Positions 24,364 to 31,937 are shown, counted from the first letter of the stretch. The stretch: DNA of 37,983 nucleotides from Paracoccaceae bacterium (GCA_020629115.1 JAHDDY010000019.1:21912-59894); one strand, 5' to 3'. The notes: generated by a model from the letters alone, not told the origin. A program made the numbers and translations.

Positions 24364-24376
24364 TTCGTCGTATAGA
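24348..24376 (+). promoter_or_regulatory. Promoter of rpoZ, overlapping the petC terminator
   Basis: TTGATC (24348-24353) and TATAGA (24371-24376) are spaced by exactly 17 bases, with the -10 box 31 bases before the rpoZ ATG. The -35 box is the loop of the preceding terminator hairpin, so the two signals share DNA. Confidence 0.6.
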
Positions 24377-24407
24377 CCATTTCCCCTTGGCATGAGCGGA
24401 GTGATCC

Positions 24408-24755
24408 ATGGCGCGCGTGACGGTCGAAGACTGCGTAGACAAGATTCCCAACAGGTTCGAGGTCGTGCTGCTGGCCAGCCACCGCGCCCGCATGATCACG
24501 ACGGGCGGGTCCATGATGGTCGAGCGCGACAACGACAAGTTTCCCGTCGTCGCCCTGCGCGAGATCGCCGAGACCGCCATCACCGCCGAGGACCTGCGCG
24601 AGGAGGCCATCGCCCATCTCCAGAAGCACGTCGAGGTGGACGAGCCGGTCGAGGACAACATGGCCGCCCTGATGGGCGAACAGGACGCGCCGGACGACGA
24701 CATGTCCGAGGCCGACCTGATTCGCGCCCTTCAGGCGGAGAGCGCGTCGGGCTGA
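24408..24755 (+). CDS. rpoZ: RNA polymerase omega subunit
   Basis: A 115-residue protein with the omega signature: [20 protein letters not shown] at the N-terminus, the conserved [10 protein letters not shown] helix (about 22-31), and the VVALREIAE segment (about 47-55). The C-terminal half is an acidic, variable extension, as in many alphaproteobacteria. Omega assists beta' folding and, in E. coli, forms part of a ppGpp site on RNA polymerase. It overlaps the start of the (p)ppGpp synthetase/hydrolase gene by one base (TGATG), an arrangement widespread in Proteobacteria that couples the alarmone's target to its maker. Confidence 0.97.
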   Translation: MARVTVEDCVDKIPNRFEVVLLASHRARMITTGGSMMVERDNDKFPVVALREIAETAITAEDLREEAIAHLQKHVEVDEPVEDNMAALMGEQDAPDDDMSEADLIRALQAESASG

Positions 24756-26986
24756 TGGACGGCGGGGCGGGGGAAGCCCGGCCCGGCACCGACGCGCCGC
24801 TCCCCGCGGCGCGCGCCTTGACGGGCGAGTTCGAGAAGCTGAAGACACGGCTCCTCGGCTACAATCCCGACAGCGACATCGACCTGATCGAGCGTGCCTT
24901 CAGGCTGGGCGCGCGGGCGCACGGCTTCCAGGACCGCGCCTCCGGGGAGCCGTATTTCACGCATCCGATAGCCGTGGCCAACCTGCTGGCCGACCTGCGC
25001 CTCGACGATGCGAGCATCGTCACCGCGCTGCTGCACGACGTGGTCGAGGATACCGGATACACGCGCGGCGACATCGAGGAGATGTTCGGCGAGGAGATCG
25101 CCATGCTCGTCGCGGGCGTCACCAAGCTCAGCGAGATCCAGGAGCGCGACGCGGTGGTCAACACCCGCGAGGAGGCGCAGGCGGAGAACTTCCGCAAGCT
25201 GATCCTCGCCGTGGCCCGGGATGCGCGCGTGCTGCTGGTCAAGCTGGCCGACCGCCTGCACAACATGCGCACGCTGTCGGGCCTGCGTCCCGACAAGCAG
25301 GACCGCATCGCCGCCGAGACGATGGAGGTCTACGCCCCCCTGGCCGGCCGCATGGGCATGCAGGACATGCGCGAGGAGCTGGAGGACCTGGCGATTCGCG
25401 TGCTGAACCCCGGCGCGCGCATCTCCGTCCTGCGCCGCTTCGTGAAGCTGCGCCGGCGTCACGGCCGGATGGTGGTCGGGGAGGTCGAGCGCGACATCGA
25501 GGCGACGCTCGCCACCATGGGCATCGTCGCGCGGGTCTCCAGCCGCGAGAAGCGGCCCTATTCCATCTGGCGCAAGCTTCAGCAGGACAAGGTCGGCTTC
25601 GAGAGCCTGTCGGACATCGTCGCCTTCCGGATCGTCGTGGACTCGGAGGATGCCTGCTACCTCGCCCTCGGCGCGGTGCATCGCAAGTGGCCGGTCGTGC
25701 CGGGCCGGTTCAAGGACTACATCTCCCAGCCCAAGATGAACGGCTACCGCTCGCTGCACACGACCGTCATCGGCCCGAACGGGTGGAAGACGGAGGTGCA
25801 GATCCGCACGGTCGCCATGCACGAGCACGCTGAGCGCGGCGTCGCGGCCCACTGGAGCTATCGCGACGGGGTGCGCGCCGAGAACCCCTACGCCGTCGGG
25901 CCGACGCTCTGGCTCAAGGACGTGCTGGAGAAGCTGGAGCAGGGGGCGCAGCGCGACGAGTTCCTGGAACACGTCAAGCTGGAGATGTACCACGATCAGG
26001 TCTTCTGCTTCACGCCCAAAGGCGATGTGCGCCGCCTGCCGCGCGGGGCTACCGCCCTCGATTTCGCCTACGCCATCCACACAAATCTCGGCAATTCCTG
26101 CGTCGGCGCGCGGATCGACGGACACCAGGCACCGTTCTGGAAGGAGCTGCGCAACGGCCAGAGCATCGAGATCTTGCGTTCCGACGGGCAGCAGCCCAGC
26201 CCCGACTGGGAGGACATGGTCACCACCGGCCGCGCGAAATCCGCGATCCGCCGGGCGCTGCGCGAGACGGAGCGCAGCGAGCGGGTGCGTTTCGGGCGAC
26301 AGCTCATGGACCGGGCCTTCACCCGCGCCGGGTACGACCTCGGCGACGACGATATCGTGCGCGCCATCAGCGTGCTCGACCTGCCGAACGCGGAGGCGCT
26401 GTTCACGGCGGTCGCGGCGTCCGAGCTGCATCCCGACGAGGTGTTCAAGGCCGCCAACCCGGACGGCGACCGCGATGCCAGCGCCGAGATCGCCGCGCGG
26501 GAGGAGCCTGCGGTGTTCCTGCGCGGGGCGCAGGGCAGCTTCGTGCACCATTTCTGCGAAGTCTGCATGCCCATCCCCTTCGAGCGCATCATCGGCATCG
26601 TCGAGCGCGGCAAGGACGGGGTGACCGTCCACCGCATCGACTGCAACCGCCTCGCCGAGGACGACAGCGACGAGGCCGCGCAGGAATGGCTCGACATGTT
26701 CTGGGGCGAGGGGGCTGATGCCGTCCCCCGCTACCGCACCCGCGCCGCGCTGACGCTCGCCAACGAGCCGGGGGCGCTGGGGTCCGTCTGCACCGGGGTC
26801 GGCGCGCTGGGGGCCAATATCGGGAACCTGCGCATCGTCGACCGCAAGCCGAGCTACTACAACGTCGTCCTCGACCTGGAGGTGCGCGACGCGCGGCACC
26901 TGCACCGCATCCTGCGCGCGCTCGACGCGCAGCAGCGTGTGGACCGGGTGGAGCGCATATCCGGCGTTGACCCGAAGAGCGCCTGA
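24755..26986 (+). CDS. rsh: Bifunctional (p)ppGpp synthetase/hydrolase (Rsh)
   Basis: A 743-residue stringent-response enzyme. The hydrolase HD domain carries H70, H94-D95 and E98-D99 in LLHDVVEDT, all intact. The synthetase domain has the R318-F-K-D321 motif in RFKDYISQPKMNGYRSLHT, which marks the bifunctional SpoT/Rel class rather than the EXDD RelA class, and EVQIRT further on. TGS (VFCFTPKGDVRRLPRG), helical, zinc-finger-like (HFCEVCMPIPFERIIG) and C-terminal ACT domains follow. It makes and degrades (p)ppGpp in the cytoplasm. The ATG at 24755 overlaps the rpoZ stop. As the only long Rsh-type gene in the window it probably serves both functions, as is usual in alphaproteobacteria. Confidence 0.96.
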   Translation: MDGGAGEARPGTDAPLPAARALTGEFEKLKTRLLGYNPDSDIDLIERAFRLGARAHGFQDRASGEPYFTHPIAVANLLADLRLDDASIVTALLHDVVEDTGYTRGDIEEMFGEEIAMLVAGVTKLSEIQERDAVVNTREEAQAENFRKLILAVARDARVLLVKLADRLHNMRTLSGLRPDKQDRIAAETMEVYAPLAGRMGMQDMREELEDLAIRVLNPGARISVLRRFVKLRRRHGRMVVGEVERDIEATLATMGIVARVSSREKRPYSIWRKLQQDKVGFESLSDIVAFRIVVDSEDACYLALGAVHRKWPVVPGRFKDYISQPKMNGYRSLHTTVIGPNGWKTEVQIRTVAMHEHAERGVAAHWSYRDGVRAENPYAVGPTLWLKDVLEKLEQGAQRDEFLEHVKLEMYHDQVFCFTPKGDVRRLPRGATALDFAYAIHTNLGNSCVGARIDGHQAPFWKELRNGQSIEILRSDGQQPSPDWEDMVTTGRAKSAIRRALRETERSERVRFGRQLMDRAFTRAGYDLGDDDIVRAISVLDLPNAEALFTAVAASELHPDEVFKAANPDGDRDASAEIAAREEPAVFLRGAQGSFVHHFCEVCMPIPFERIIGIVERGKDGVTVHRIDCNRLAEDDSDEAAQEWLDMFWGEGADAVPRYRTRAALTLANEPGALGSVCTGVGALGANIGNLRIVDRKPSYYNVVLDLEVRDARHLHRILRALDAQQRVDRVERISGVDPKSA

Positions 26987-27030
26987 CCCCATGTGGGACG
27001 GGCGCGCAGCCCGATTCAGGAGTGACCCCC

Positions 27031-27621
27031 GTGACCGACGACGACGTTCTGGCCGAGTTCCGTGCCGCCGACGCCCTGCTCGACGGGCATTTCGTCCTGT
27101 CCTCCGGCAAGCACAGCCCCGCCTACCTGCAATGCGCGCGCGTCCTGATGGACCCGGCCCGGGCGGACCGCCTGTGCGCCGCGCTCGCGGACAGGTTGCG
27201 CGCGGCGCATGGGGAGGGGGCGTTCGACCTGTGCATCTCCCCGGCCATGGGCGGCGTCGTCGTCGGCTACGAGATGGGCCGCCAGCTGGGCCTGCCCTCG
27301 ATCTTCGCCGAGCGGGTCGAGGGGGCCTTCGCCTTCCGGCGCGGCTTCGAGGTGCCGGCGGGCGCGCGGTGCCTGATGGTCGAGGACGTGGTGACGACGG
27401 GCCTGTCGTCCCGCGAATGCATCGAGGCGATCCGCGGGGCGGGGGGCGATGCGGTCGCCGCAACGTGCCTCGTGGATCGCAGCGGGGGTGCGGCGGATGT
27501 GGGCGTGCCGCTGACGGCCCTCGTATCGTTAACGGTTCCGGTCTATGATGCCGCCGAGATTCCCGCCGAGCTTGCCGCCCTGCCCGCCGTCAAGCCGGGC
27601 AGTCGGGGCCTGCGGGCGTGA
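27031..27621 (+). CDS. pyrE: Orotate phosphoribosyltransferase
   Basis: A 196-residue enzyme joining orotate to PRPP to make OMP in pyrimidine synthesis. The N-terminal FVLSSGKHSPAYLQCARVL (about 21-39) is the orotate-binding signature; PAMGGVVVGYEMGRQLG and the PRPP loop LMVEDVVTTGLSS (115-127, with E118-D119) follow. Two GTG starts compete. The one at 27022 overlaps the ribosome site, while the one at 27031 has AGGAG (27018-27022) eight bases upstream, so I chose 27031. The gene follows rsh after 44 bases and precedes a DUF2062 gene. Confidence 0.95.
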   Translation: MTDDDVLAEFRAADALLDGHFVLSSGKHSPAYLQCARVLMDPARADRLCAALADRLRAAHGEGAFDLCISPAMGGVVVGYEMGRQLGLPSIFAERVEGAFAFRRGFEVPAGARCLMVEDVVTTGLSSRECIEAIRGAGGDAVAATCLVDRSGGAADVGVPLTALVSLTVPVYDAAEIPAELAALPAVKPGSRGLRA

Positions 27622-27661
27622 CAGATGCCTCGGCGCTCCGGTGCCGCAAGCGGAGAGCCGC

Positions 27662-28333
27662 ATGATCTTCAAGCGCAGGGAAAGACCGACCTTCCTGCGA
27701 CGGATGCAATCCTTTCTCTGGCCGGAGAAGGGGTTCGCCCGCGGCTGGCGCTACATGCGCCACCGGATCGAGCGGATCAACGATACCCCGACCAACGTCG
27801 CCATCGGCTGCTCCATCGGGGCGTTCGTCTCCTTCACCCCGCTCTTCGGCCTGCATTTCGTCGCCGCCGCCCTCGTCGCGAAGATGCTGCGGGTGAACAT
27901 CATCGCCGCCCTGTTCGGCACGGCGGTGGGCAATCCGCTGACCTTTCCGTTCATCGCGGCGGGGTCGATGTCCCTGGGCACGTTCGTCATGGGCCGGGCG
28001 CGCTCGCTGGATCATGCGGACGGGGAGGGCGTCATCGCCGCCTTCGTCGATATCTGGCGCCTGCTCTACGACGGCACGCGCAGCGCGCTGGGCATCGCGG
28101 AGCCGGGGGCCGTCTCCTGGGCGACGGCATCGCGCAGCCTGGCCGAGTTCGGCGAGGAGGTGATGGTGCCCTACGCCATCGGCGGGCTGATCTTCGGCAT
28201 TCCGGTGACGGTGGCGATCTTCCACATCGTGCGCTCGACCATCGCCGCCTACCAGAAGCGGCGCATCGAGAAGCTGGCCAAGCGCCGCAAGGAACGCCGC
28301 GCGAGCAAGAAGACGGAGACGGGCGCGGTCTGA
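27662..28333 (+). CDS. DUF2062 domain-containing membrane protein
   Basis: A 223-residue protein with the DUF2062 pattern: a basic N-terminus, then NDTPTNVAIGCSIGAFVSFTPLFGLHF (about 41-67), which forms the first hydrophobic hairpin, NIIAALFGTAVGNPLTFPFIA with its conserved GNP, and a final helix (about 178-200). The C-terminus is a long Lys/Arg-rich tail likely to be cytoplasmic. Three to four membrane segments are predicted. The molecular function of the family is unsettled. Here it stands between pyrE and pdxJ, an arrangement seen in other alphaproteobacteria. The ATG at 27662 follows GGAGAG at a suitable distance. Confidence 0.88.
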   Translation: MIFKRRERPTFLRRMQSFLWPEKGFARGWRYMRHRIERINDTPTNVAIGCSIGAFVSFTPLFGLHFVAAALVAKMLRVNIIAALFGTAVGNPLTFPFIAAGSMSLGTFVMGRARSLDHADGEGVIAAFVDIWRLLYDGTRSALGIAEPGAVSWATASRSLAEFGEEVMVPYAIGGLIFGIPVTVAIFHIVRSTIAAYQKRRIEKLAKRRKERRASKKTETGAV

Positions 28334-28348
28334 GGGGGCCGTTTGCCG

Positions 28349-28377
28349 CTGACCGTGCGCGGGGCGCGCGCTATATG
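28349..28377 (+). promoter_or_regulatory. Probable pdxJ promoter
   Basis: CTGACC (28349-28354) and TATATG (28372-28377) are spaced by 17 bases, within the 76-base gap between the DUF2062 gene and pdxJ. The -10 box lies 32 bases before the pdxJ ATG. Confidence 0.45.
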
Positions 28378-28409
28378 CTGCCCTGCGAGTCGCATCGGGA
28401 GGAAGAGCC

Positions 28410-29153
28410 ATGCCGGGACCCCGTCTGGGCGTCAACATCGACCACGTCGCCACCATCCGCAACGCGCGGGGCGGGGATGCGCCCGACCCGGTGCGCGCGG
28501 CGCTGCTGGCCGAGACGGCGGGGGCGGACGGGATCACCGCGCATCTGCGCGAGGATCGCCGCCATATCCGCGACGGCGATATCGAGGCGCTGATGGCCGC
28601 GCTGACGGTACCGCTCAACTTCGAGATGGCCGCCACCGCCGAGATGCAGGCCATCGCCCTGCGCCACCGCCCGCATGCCGCCTGCATCGTCCCCGAGAAG
28701 CGCGCGGAGCGCACGACCGAAGGGGGCCTCGGCGTCGCGCAGGACGAGGCGCGGCTGGCCGGTTTCGTCGCGCCGCTGCGCGAGGCCGGGTGCCGGGTGT
28801 CGATGTTCATCGAGGCGGACCCCGACCAGATCGCCGCCTGCGCCCGGATCGGCGCGCCCGTGATCGAGCTGCATACCGGCACCTTCGCCGAGGCGCATTG
28901 GGAGGGCGACGCGGCTCGGCGCGACGGGGAACTGGCGCGGCTGGCCGAGGGCGTGCGCGTGGCGCTGGATGCGGGGCTGGAGGTCCATGCGGGCCACGGT
29001 CTCGATTTCGACACCGCACGAATGATCTGCGCCGTCCCCGGCATCGCGGAGCTGAACATCGGGCATTTCCTCATCGGCGAATCGGTCTTCCTCGGGCTGG
29101 AGGAGGCCATCCGGCGGATGCGCGCGGCGATGGACGAAGGCGCGGCGGCATGA
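28410..29153 (+). CDS. pdxJ: Pyridoxine 5'-phosphate synthase
   Basis: A 247-residue TIM-barrel enzyme that condenses 1-deoxyxylulose 5-phosphate with 3-amino-1-hydroxyacetone phosphate to form pyridoxine 5'-phosphate. Clear signatures are [17 protein letters not shown] (6-22), [14 protein letters not shown] (about 42-55), the conserved [16 protein letters not shown], the late barrel motif HAGHGLD, and [14 protein letters not shown] at the phosphate site. GGAGG is present upstream of the ATG. It overlaps acpS by four bases, the conserved pdxJ-acpS pair. Confidence 0.97.
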   Translation: MPGPRLGVNIDHVATIRNARGGDAPDPVRAALLAETAGADGITAHLREDRRHIRDGDIEALMAALTVPLNFEMAATAEMQAIALRHRPHAACIVPEKRAERTTEGGLGVAQDEARLAGFVAPLREAGCRVSMFIEADPDQIAACARIGAPVIELHTGTFAEAHWEGDAARRDGELARLAEGVRVALDAGLEVHAGHGLDFDTARMICAVPGIAELNIGHFLIGESVFLGLEEAIRRMRAAMDEGAAA

Positions 29154-29548
29154 TTCTCGGCATCGGCTCGGATCTCGCCGATATCCGCCGCATCGCGGGC
29201 ACGCTGGAGCGCCACGGCGAGCGGTTCACGAACCGCGTCTTCACCGGGACGGAGCGCGCCCGCTCCGACCGCAAGCCCGACCGCGCGGCCAGCTACGCCA
29301 AGCGCTGGGCCGCCAAGGAGGCGTGCTCGAAGGCGCTCGGCACGGGCTTGCGCATGGGGGTCGCCTGGCGCGAGATGGGCGTATCGAACCTGCCCAGCGG
29401 CCAGCCGACCCTGCACCTGGAGGGCGGCGCGCGGGCGCGGCTCGACCGGCTGACCCCGCCGGGCCACACCGCGCGCATCCACCTGACCATGACGGACGAC
29501 GATCCCTACGCGCAGGCCTTCGTGGTCATCGAGGCCGTCCCCGAATGA
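29150..29548 (+). CDS. acpS: Holo-[acyl-carrier-protein] synthase
   Basis: A 132-residue phosphopantetheinyl transferase that loads the 4'-phosphopantetheine arm of CoA onto acyl carrier protein. The Mg2+ ligands are D8 in ILGIGSDL and E57 in [15 protein letters not shown]. The ATG at 29150 overlaps the pdxJ stop (ATGA), so translation is coupled. In many alphaproteobacteria lepB, rnc and era follow; here the next gene is nfuA, so the usual run is broken at this point. Confidence 0.97.
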   Translation: MILGIGSDLADIRRIAGTLERHGERFTNRVFTGTERARSDRKPDRAASYAKRWAAKEACSKALGTGLRMGVAWREMGVSNLPSGQPTLHLEGGARARLDRLTPPGHTARIHLTMTDDDPYAQAFVVIEAVPE

Positions 29549-29555
29549 ATGAGGC

Positions 29556-29584
29556 TTGAACGCGGCGCGCGGCGCGTGCATATT
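29556..29584 (+). promoter_or_regulatory. Probable nfuA promoter
   Basis: TTGAAC (29556-29561) and CATATT (29579-29584) are separated by 17 bases. The -10 box runs directly into the palindrome at 29583-29599. The start codon lies 53 bases downstream. Confidence 0.45.
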
Positions 29585-29599
29585 TAGAACAGTTCTAAA
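29583..29599. promoter_or_regulatory. Irr-type iron control element (ICE) operator
   Basis: TTTAGAACAGTTCTAAA is a perfect 17-base palindrome with a single central base. It fits TTTAGAA-N3-TTCTAAA exactly, the consensus reported for the Irr box (iron control element) in alphaproteobacteria. It overlaps the -10 end of the predicted nfuA promoter, where a bound protein would block transcription. That Irr is the protein is inference. Confidence 0.72.
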
Positions 29600-29637
29600 A
29601 AGCGCGGGCAGCAGCCCCTGATCGAGGAATCCGCACG

Positions 29638-30201
29638 ATGTTCATCCAGACGGAAGCCACCCCGAACCCGTCGACGCTCAAGTTCCTGCCCGGCCGTACG
29701 GTCATGCCCTCCGGCACCGCCGACTTCACCAATGCCGAGGAGGCCGCGCCGTCGCCGCTGGCGCAGCGCATCTTCGCGGTGGAGGGGGTCGAGGGCGTGT
29801 TCCTGGGGCCGGATTTCATCTCCGTCGCCAAGGGCGATGCGGACTGGGCGCATATCAAGCCCGCGATCCTCGGCGCGGTGATGGAGCATTTCACCTCCGG
29901 CCAGCCGGTGATGAGCGAGGGCGGCGCGCAGGATCTGGGCGGCCATGCCGAGCATGACGGCCCGCACGGGGCCATCGTCGCGCAGATCAAGGACCTGCTC
30001 GATACCCGCGTTCGCCCCGCCGTGGCGCAGGATGGCGGCGACATCACCTTCCACGGCTTCGACCAGGGGGTCGTCTACCTGTCGATGCGCGGGGCGTGCG
30101 CCGGGTGCCCCAGCTCGACCATGACGCTCAAGATGGGCATCGAGAACCTGCTGCGGCACTACATCCCCGACGTGCTGGAGGTCCGGCCCGTTCCGACCTG
30201 A
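29638..30201 (+). CDS. nfuA: NifU-like Fe-S cluster carrier (Nfu/NfuA type)
   Basis: A 187-residue protein with an N-terminal Nfu_N domain (1-90; MFIQTEATPNPSTLKFLPG and GVEGVFLGPDFISVAK) and a C-terminal NifU domain (about 112-185). C154-A-G-C157 in GACAGCPSS is the cluster-binding pair, and two proteins share one 4Fe-4S cluster. It delivers clusters to apo-proteins; MiaB, encoded nearby, is a plausible client (inference). GAGG lies 10-15 bases upstream of the ATG. The gene follows an Irr-type operator, and tsaB starts 8 bases after it. Confidence 0.95.
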   Translation: MFIQTEATPNPSTLKFLPGRTVMPSGTADFTNAEEAAPSPLAQRIFAVEGVEGVFLGPDFISVAKGDADWAHIKPAILGAVMEHFTSGQPVMSEGGAQDLGGHAEHDGPHGAIVAQIKDLLDTRVRPAVAQDGGDITFHGFDQGVVYLSMRGACAGCPSSTMTLKMGIENLLRHYIPDVLEVRPVPT

Positions 30202-30209
30202 GCGGGCGC

Positions 30210-30803
30210 ATGCTGACCTTGGGTATCGACGCCTGTCTCGGCCATTGCTCCGCGGCGCTGCTGCGGGGCGGGGACGTGGTGGCATCGCGGAGCGAGGCGA
30301 TGGCGCGCGGGCATGTGGAGCGCCTCGCCGCCATGGTGGCGCAGGTGCTGGCGGAGGGCGATGCCGCCCCGCGCGACCTCGATCTCGTCGCGACGACCCA
30401 TGGCCCCGGCGGGTTCACCGGCGCGCGGCTGGGCGCGGCCTTCGCCCGTGGCCTCGCCCTCGCCGCCGACTGCCGGGCCGTGGGGGTGACGACGCTCGCC
30501 GCGCTGGCGTTCCCCCGCGGCGAGGCCCCGCTCGTCGTCGCGCTGGACGGTCGGCGGGGCGACCTGTTCGTGCAGGCCTTCGGCGCGGGCGAGACCCGAC
30601 CCGAGGCGATCGCCGCCGACGCGCTCGACGCCTTCGTCGCCCGGCACGGCGGGCCGCCGGTCGTCGGGCCGCGCGACCTGCCTGCCATCGACCCGGCCCA
30701 TGTCGCCCGACTGGCCATGGCTGCGGACGACGCGCCGCCCCCGACGCCGCTCTACCTGCGCGCGCCCGACGCCAAGGCGGCGGCCCGTCCCGTCCTGCGA
30801 TGA
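30210..30803 (+). CDS. tsaB: tRNA threonylcarbamoyladenosine biosynthesis protein TsaB
   Basis: A 197-residue member of the ASKHA fold that acts with TsaD and TsaE to make t6A37 in ANN-decoding tRNAs. Signs are LTLGIDACLGHCSAAL (2-17) for the phosphate 1 region, the conserved HGPGGFTGARLGAAFARGLAL (about 64-84; the usual pattern is GPGSFTGVRIG) and VALDGRRGDLFVQAF (about 110-124). The C-terminal part is short and variable, as in other alphaproteobacterial TsaB. The start at 30210 follows nfuA by 8 bases, and the stop overlaps the rimI start (ATGA). Confidence 0.93.
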   Translation: MLTLGIDACLGHCSAALLRGGDVVASRSEAMARGHVERLAAMVAQVLAEGDAAPRDLDLVATTHGPGGFTGARLGAAFARGLALAADCRAVGVTTLAALAFPRGEAPLVVALDGRRGDLFVQAFGAGETRPEAIAADALDAFVARHGGPPVVGPRDLPAIDPAHVARLAMAADDAPPPTPLYLRAPDAKAAARPVLR

Positions 30804-31288
30804 CCGGCCCCGCGCCGGTCTCCGTCCGCTCCCCCGCCTCCCCGCTCCCCGACGATCTGGCCGCATCGCTCGCCGCCCTGCAGGCGCGGGCCTACGCGGC
30901 CATCGGCCTGCGCGCATGGTCGGCGGCGGAGCTTGCAGCGCTCGCCGCCATGCCGACGGGGCGGCTGTGGATCGCCGAAGGCGGGGACCGGGCGGTGCGC
31001 GGGTTCCTGCTCGGCTCCTTCGTCGCGGGGGAGGGCGAGATACTGGCCCTCGCCGTCGATCCGGCCCATCGCCGCCGAAAGACGGCGCACCGTCTTCTGG
31101 AGACGATGATCGCGGAGGCGCGGCTCGAAACCGTCGAACGACTTATACTGGAAGTTGCATCGACAAACGGGGCGGCAATTGGTGTTTACCGGATGTTAAA
31201 TTTTCACGATATCGGCACGAGGCCGAATTATTACCGTATCGGAACGGGTCGAATTGATGCGCGACTTATGGAGAAGAGGCTGATTTAA
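30800..31288 (+). CDS. rimI: Ribosomal-protein-alanine N-acetyltransferase RimI-like
   Basis: A 162-residue GNAT protein in the usual rimI position after tsaB, with a four-base start/stop overlap. EILALAVDPAHRRRKTAHRLLETMI (80-104) is the acetyl-CoA motif A. R91-R-R-K94-T-A96 stands where R-x-x-G-x-G/A is expected, so the first Gly is replaced by Lys. E118, N123 and Y130 (LEVASTN, VYRMLNF) are as in RimI. Family members acetylate the N-terminal residue of ribosomal protein S18. From about base 31141 (residue 114) codon use shifts abruptly to A/T-rich, continuing into the gap before mucR. The N-terminal 20 residues are Pro/Ser-rich. Confidence 0.85.
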   Translation: MTGPAPVSVRSPASPLPDDLAASLAALQARAYAAIGLRAWSAAELAALAAMPTGRLWIAEGGDRAVRGFLLGSFVAGEGEILALAVDPAHRRRKTAHRLLETMIAEARLETVERLILEVASTNGAAIGVYRMLNFHDIGTRPNYYRIGTGRIDARLMEKRLI

Positions 31289-31351
31289 GGATATGAAGGC
31301 CCCCGGATGGATAAAATCGGTGGATAACATGAAAAAGATGCGGGTTTTCAC

Positions 31352-31379
31352 TTGCGCTTTGATGGCTCATGAATAAATA
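31352..31379 (+). promoter_or_regulatory. Possible mucR promoter
   Basis: TTGCGC (31352-31357) and TAAATA (31374-31379) are spaced by 16 bases in the AT-rich 165-base gap before mucR. A direct repeat TGGATAA occurs just upstream at 31308-31314 and 31321-31327. The predicted transcript would carry a leader of about 65 bases containing a hairpin. Confidence 0.35.
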
Positions 31380-31410
31380 CGGTAGCGCACGCCAAATCGG
31401 CATTTTATCG

Positions 31411-31435
31411 TTATCGTCTGTTTTCGAGACGATAA
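31411..31435 (+). promoter_or_regulatory. Hairpin/dyad in the mucR leader
   Basis: TTATCGTCT (31411-31419) and AGACGATAA (31427-31435) form a perfect 9-bp inverted repeat with a 7-base loop, followed by TCTTTTC. It ends 18 bases before the mucR ATG and just before the AGGAGA ribosome site. It may be an operator for MucR itself, an intrinsic attenuator, or a leader hairpin. Confidence 0.6.
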
Positions 31436-31453
31436 TCTTTTCAGGAGAACCCC

Positions 31454-31879
31454 ATGACTGATACTGTGATCGAACGATCCGAAATCCTGCAGCTGACCTC
31501 GGACATCGTTTCGTCGCATGTCTCGAACAATCCGGTTCCCCCCGGCGATCTGCCCGAATTCATCGAGGCGATATACAAGACCCTCGACGTCCTGGCCAAC
31601 GAAGCCGAAGAAGAGCCGGTCGAAGAACTCAAGCCCGCCGTGCCCATCAAGAAATCGGTGACGCCGGATCACATCATCTGTCTCGAAGACGGCAAGAAGC
31701 TCAAGATGCTCAAGCGTCATCTCAAGACGGCCTACAACATGACGCCCGAAGATTACCGCGAGCGGTGGAGCCTGCCCACCGATTATCCGATGGTCGCGCC
31801 GAACTACGCGGCCAAGCGTCAGGAACTGGCCAAGAAGATCGGCCTCGGACGCAACCGCGCCACGGCCAAGACGGCCTGA
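31454..31879 (+). CDS. mucR: MucR/Ros-family transcriptional regulator
   Basis: A 141-residue regulator. Residues 1-60 form the helical oligomerisation region and 61-130 the Ros/MucR DNA-binding domain: [19 protein letters not shown] and [20 protein letters not shown], then [17 protein letters not shown] and KKIGLGR. In the Ros zinc site the ligands are Cys, Cys/Asp, His and a second His. Here C76, D79 and H89 are present, but the positions of the second His hold A93-Y94, so zinc binding is probably lost, as described for some Mesorhizobium homologues. The family binds AT-rich DNA and acts in an H-NS-like way; in Caulobacter it controls cell-cycle genes. AGGAGA precedes the ATG. Between rimI and miaB many alphaproteobacteria carry a fur-type gene instead. 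Confidence 0.94.
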   Translation: MTDTVIERSEILQLTSDIVSSHVSNNPVPPGDLPEFIEAIYKTLDVLANEAEEEPVEELKPAVPIKKSVTPDHIICLEDGKKLKMLKRHLKTAYNMTPEDYRERWSLPTDYPMVAPNYAAKRQELAKKIGLGRNRATAKTA

Positions 31880-31903
31880 GTCGCCCTCTCCGCGACGACA
31901 CGG

Positions 31904-31937
31904 ACGGCGCGTTCGCATTGCGGGCGCGCCGTTTTTG
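31904..31937 (+). terminator. Intrinsic terminator after mucR
   Basis: ACGGCGCG (31904-31911) and CGCGCCGT (31925-31932) form a perfect 8-bp stem with a 13-base loop, followed by a run of T (TTTTTG counting the stem end). It lies 25 bases after the mucR stop and ends 15 bases before the miaB start. Confidence 0.75.

Noticed and set aside
27022-27030. GTG at 27022 as the pyrE start
   Set aside because: It lies on the AGGAG ribosome site that fits the GTG at 27031 with ideal spacing, and the three extra residues are not part of the family N-terminus.
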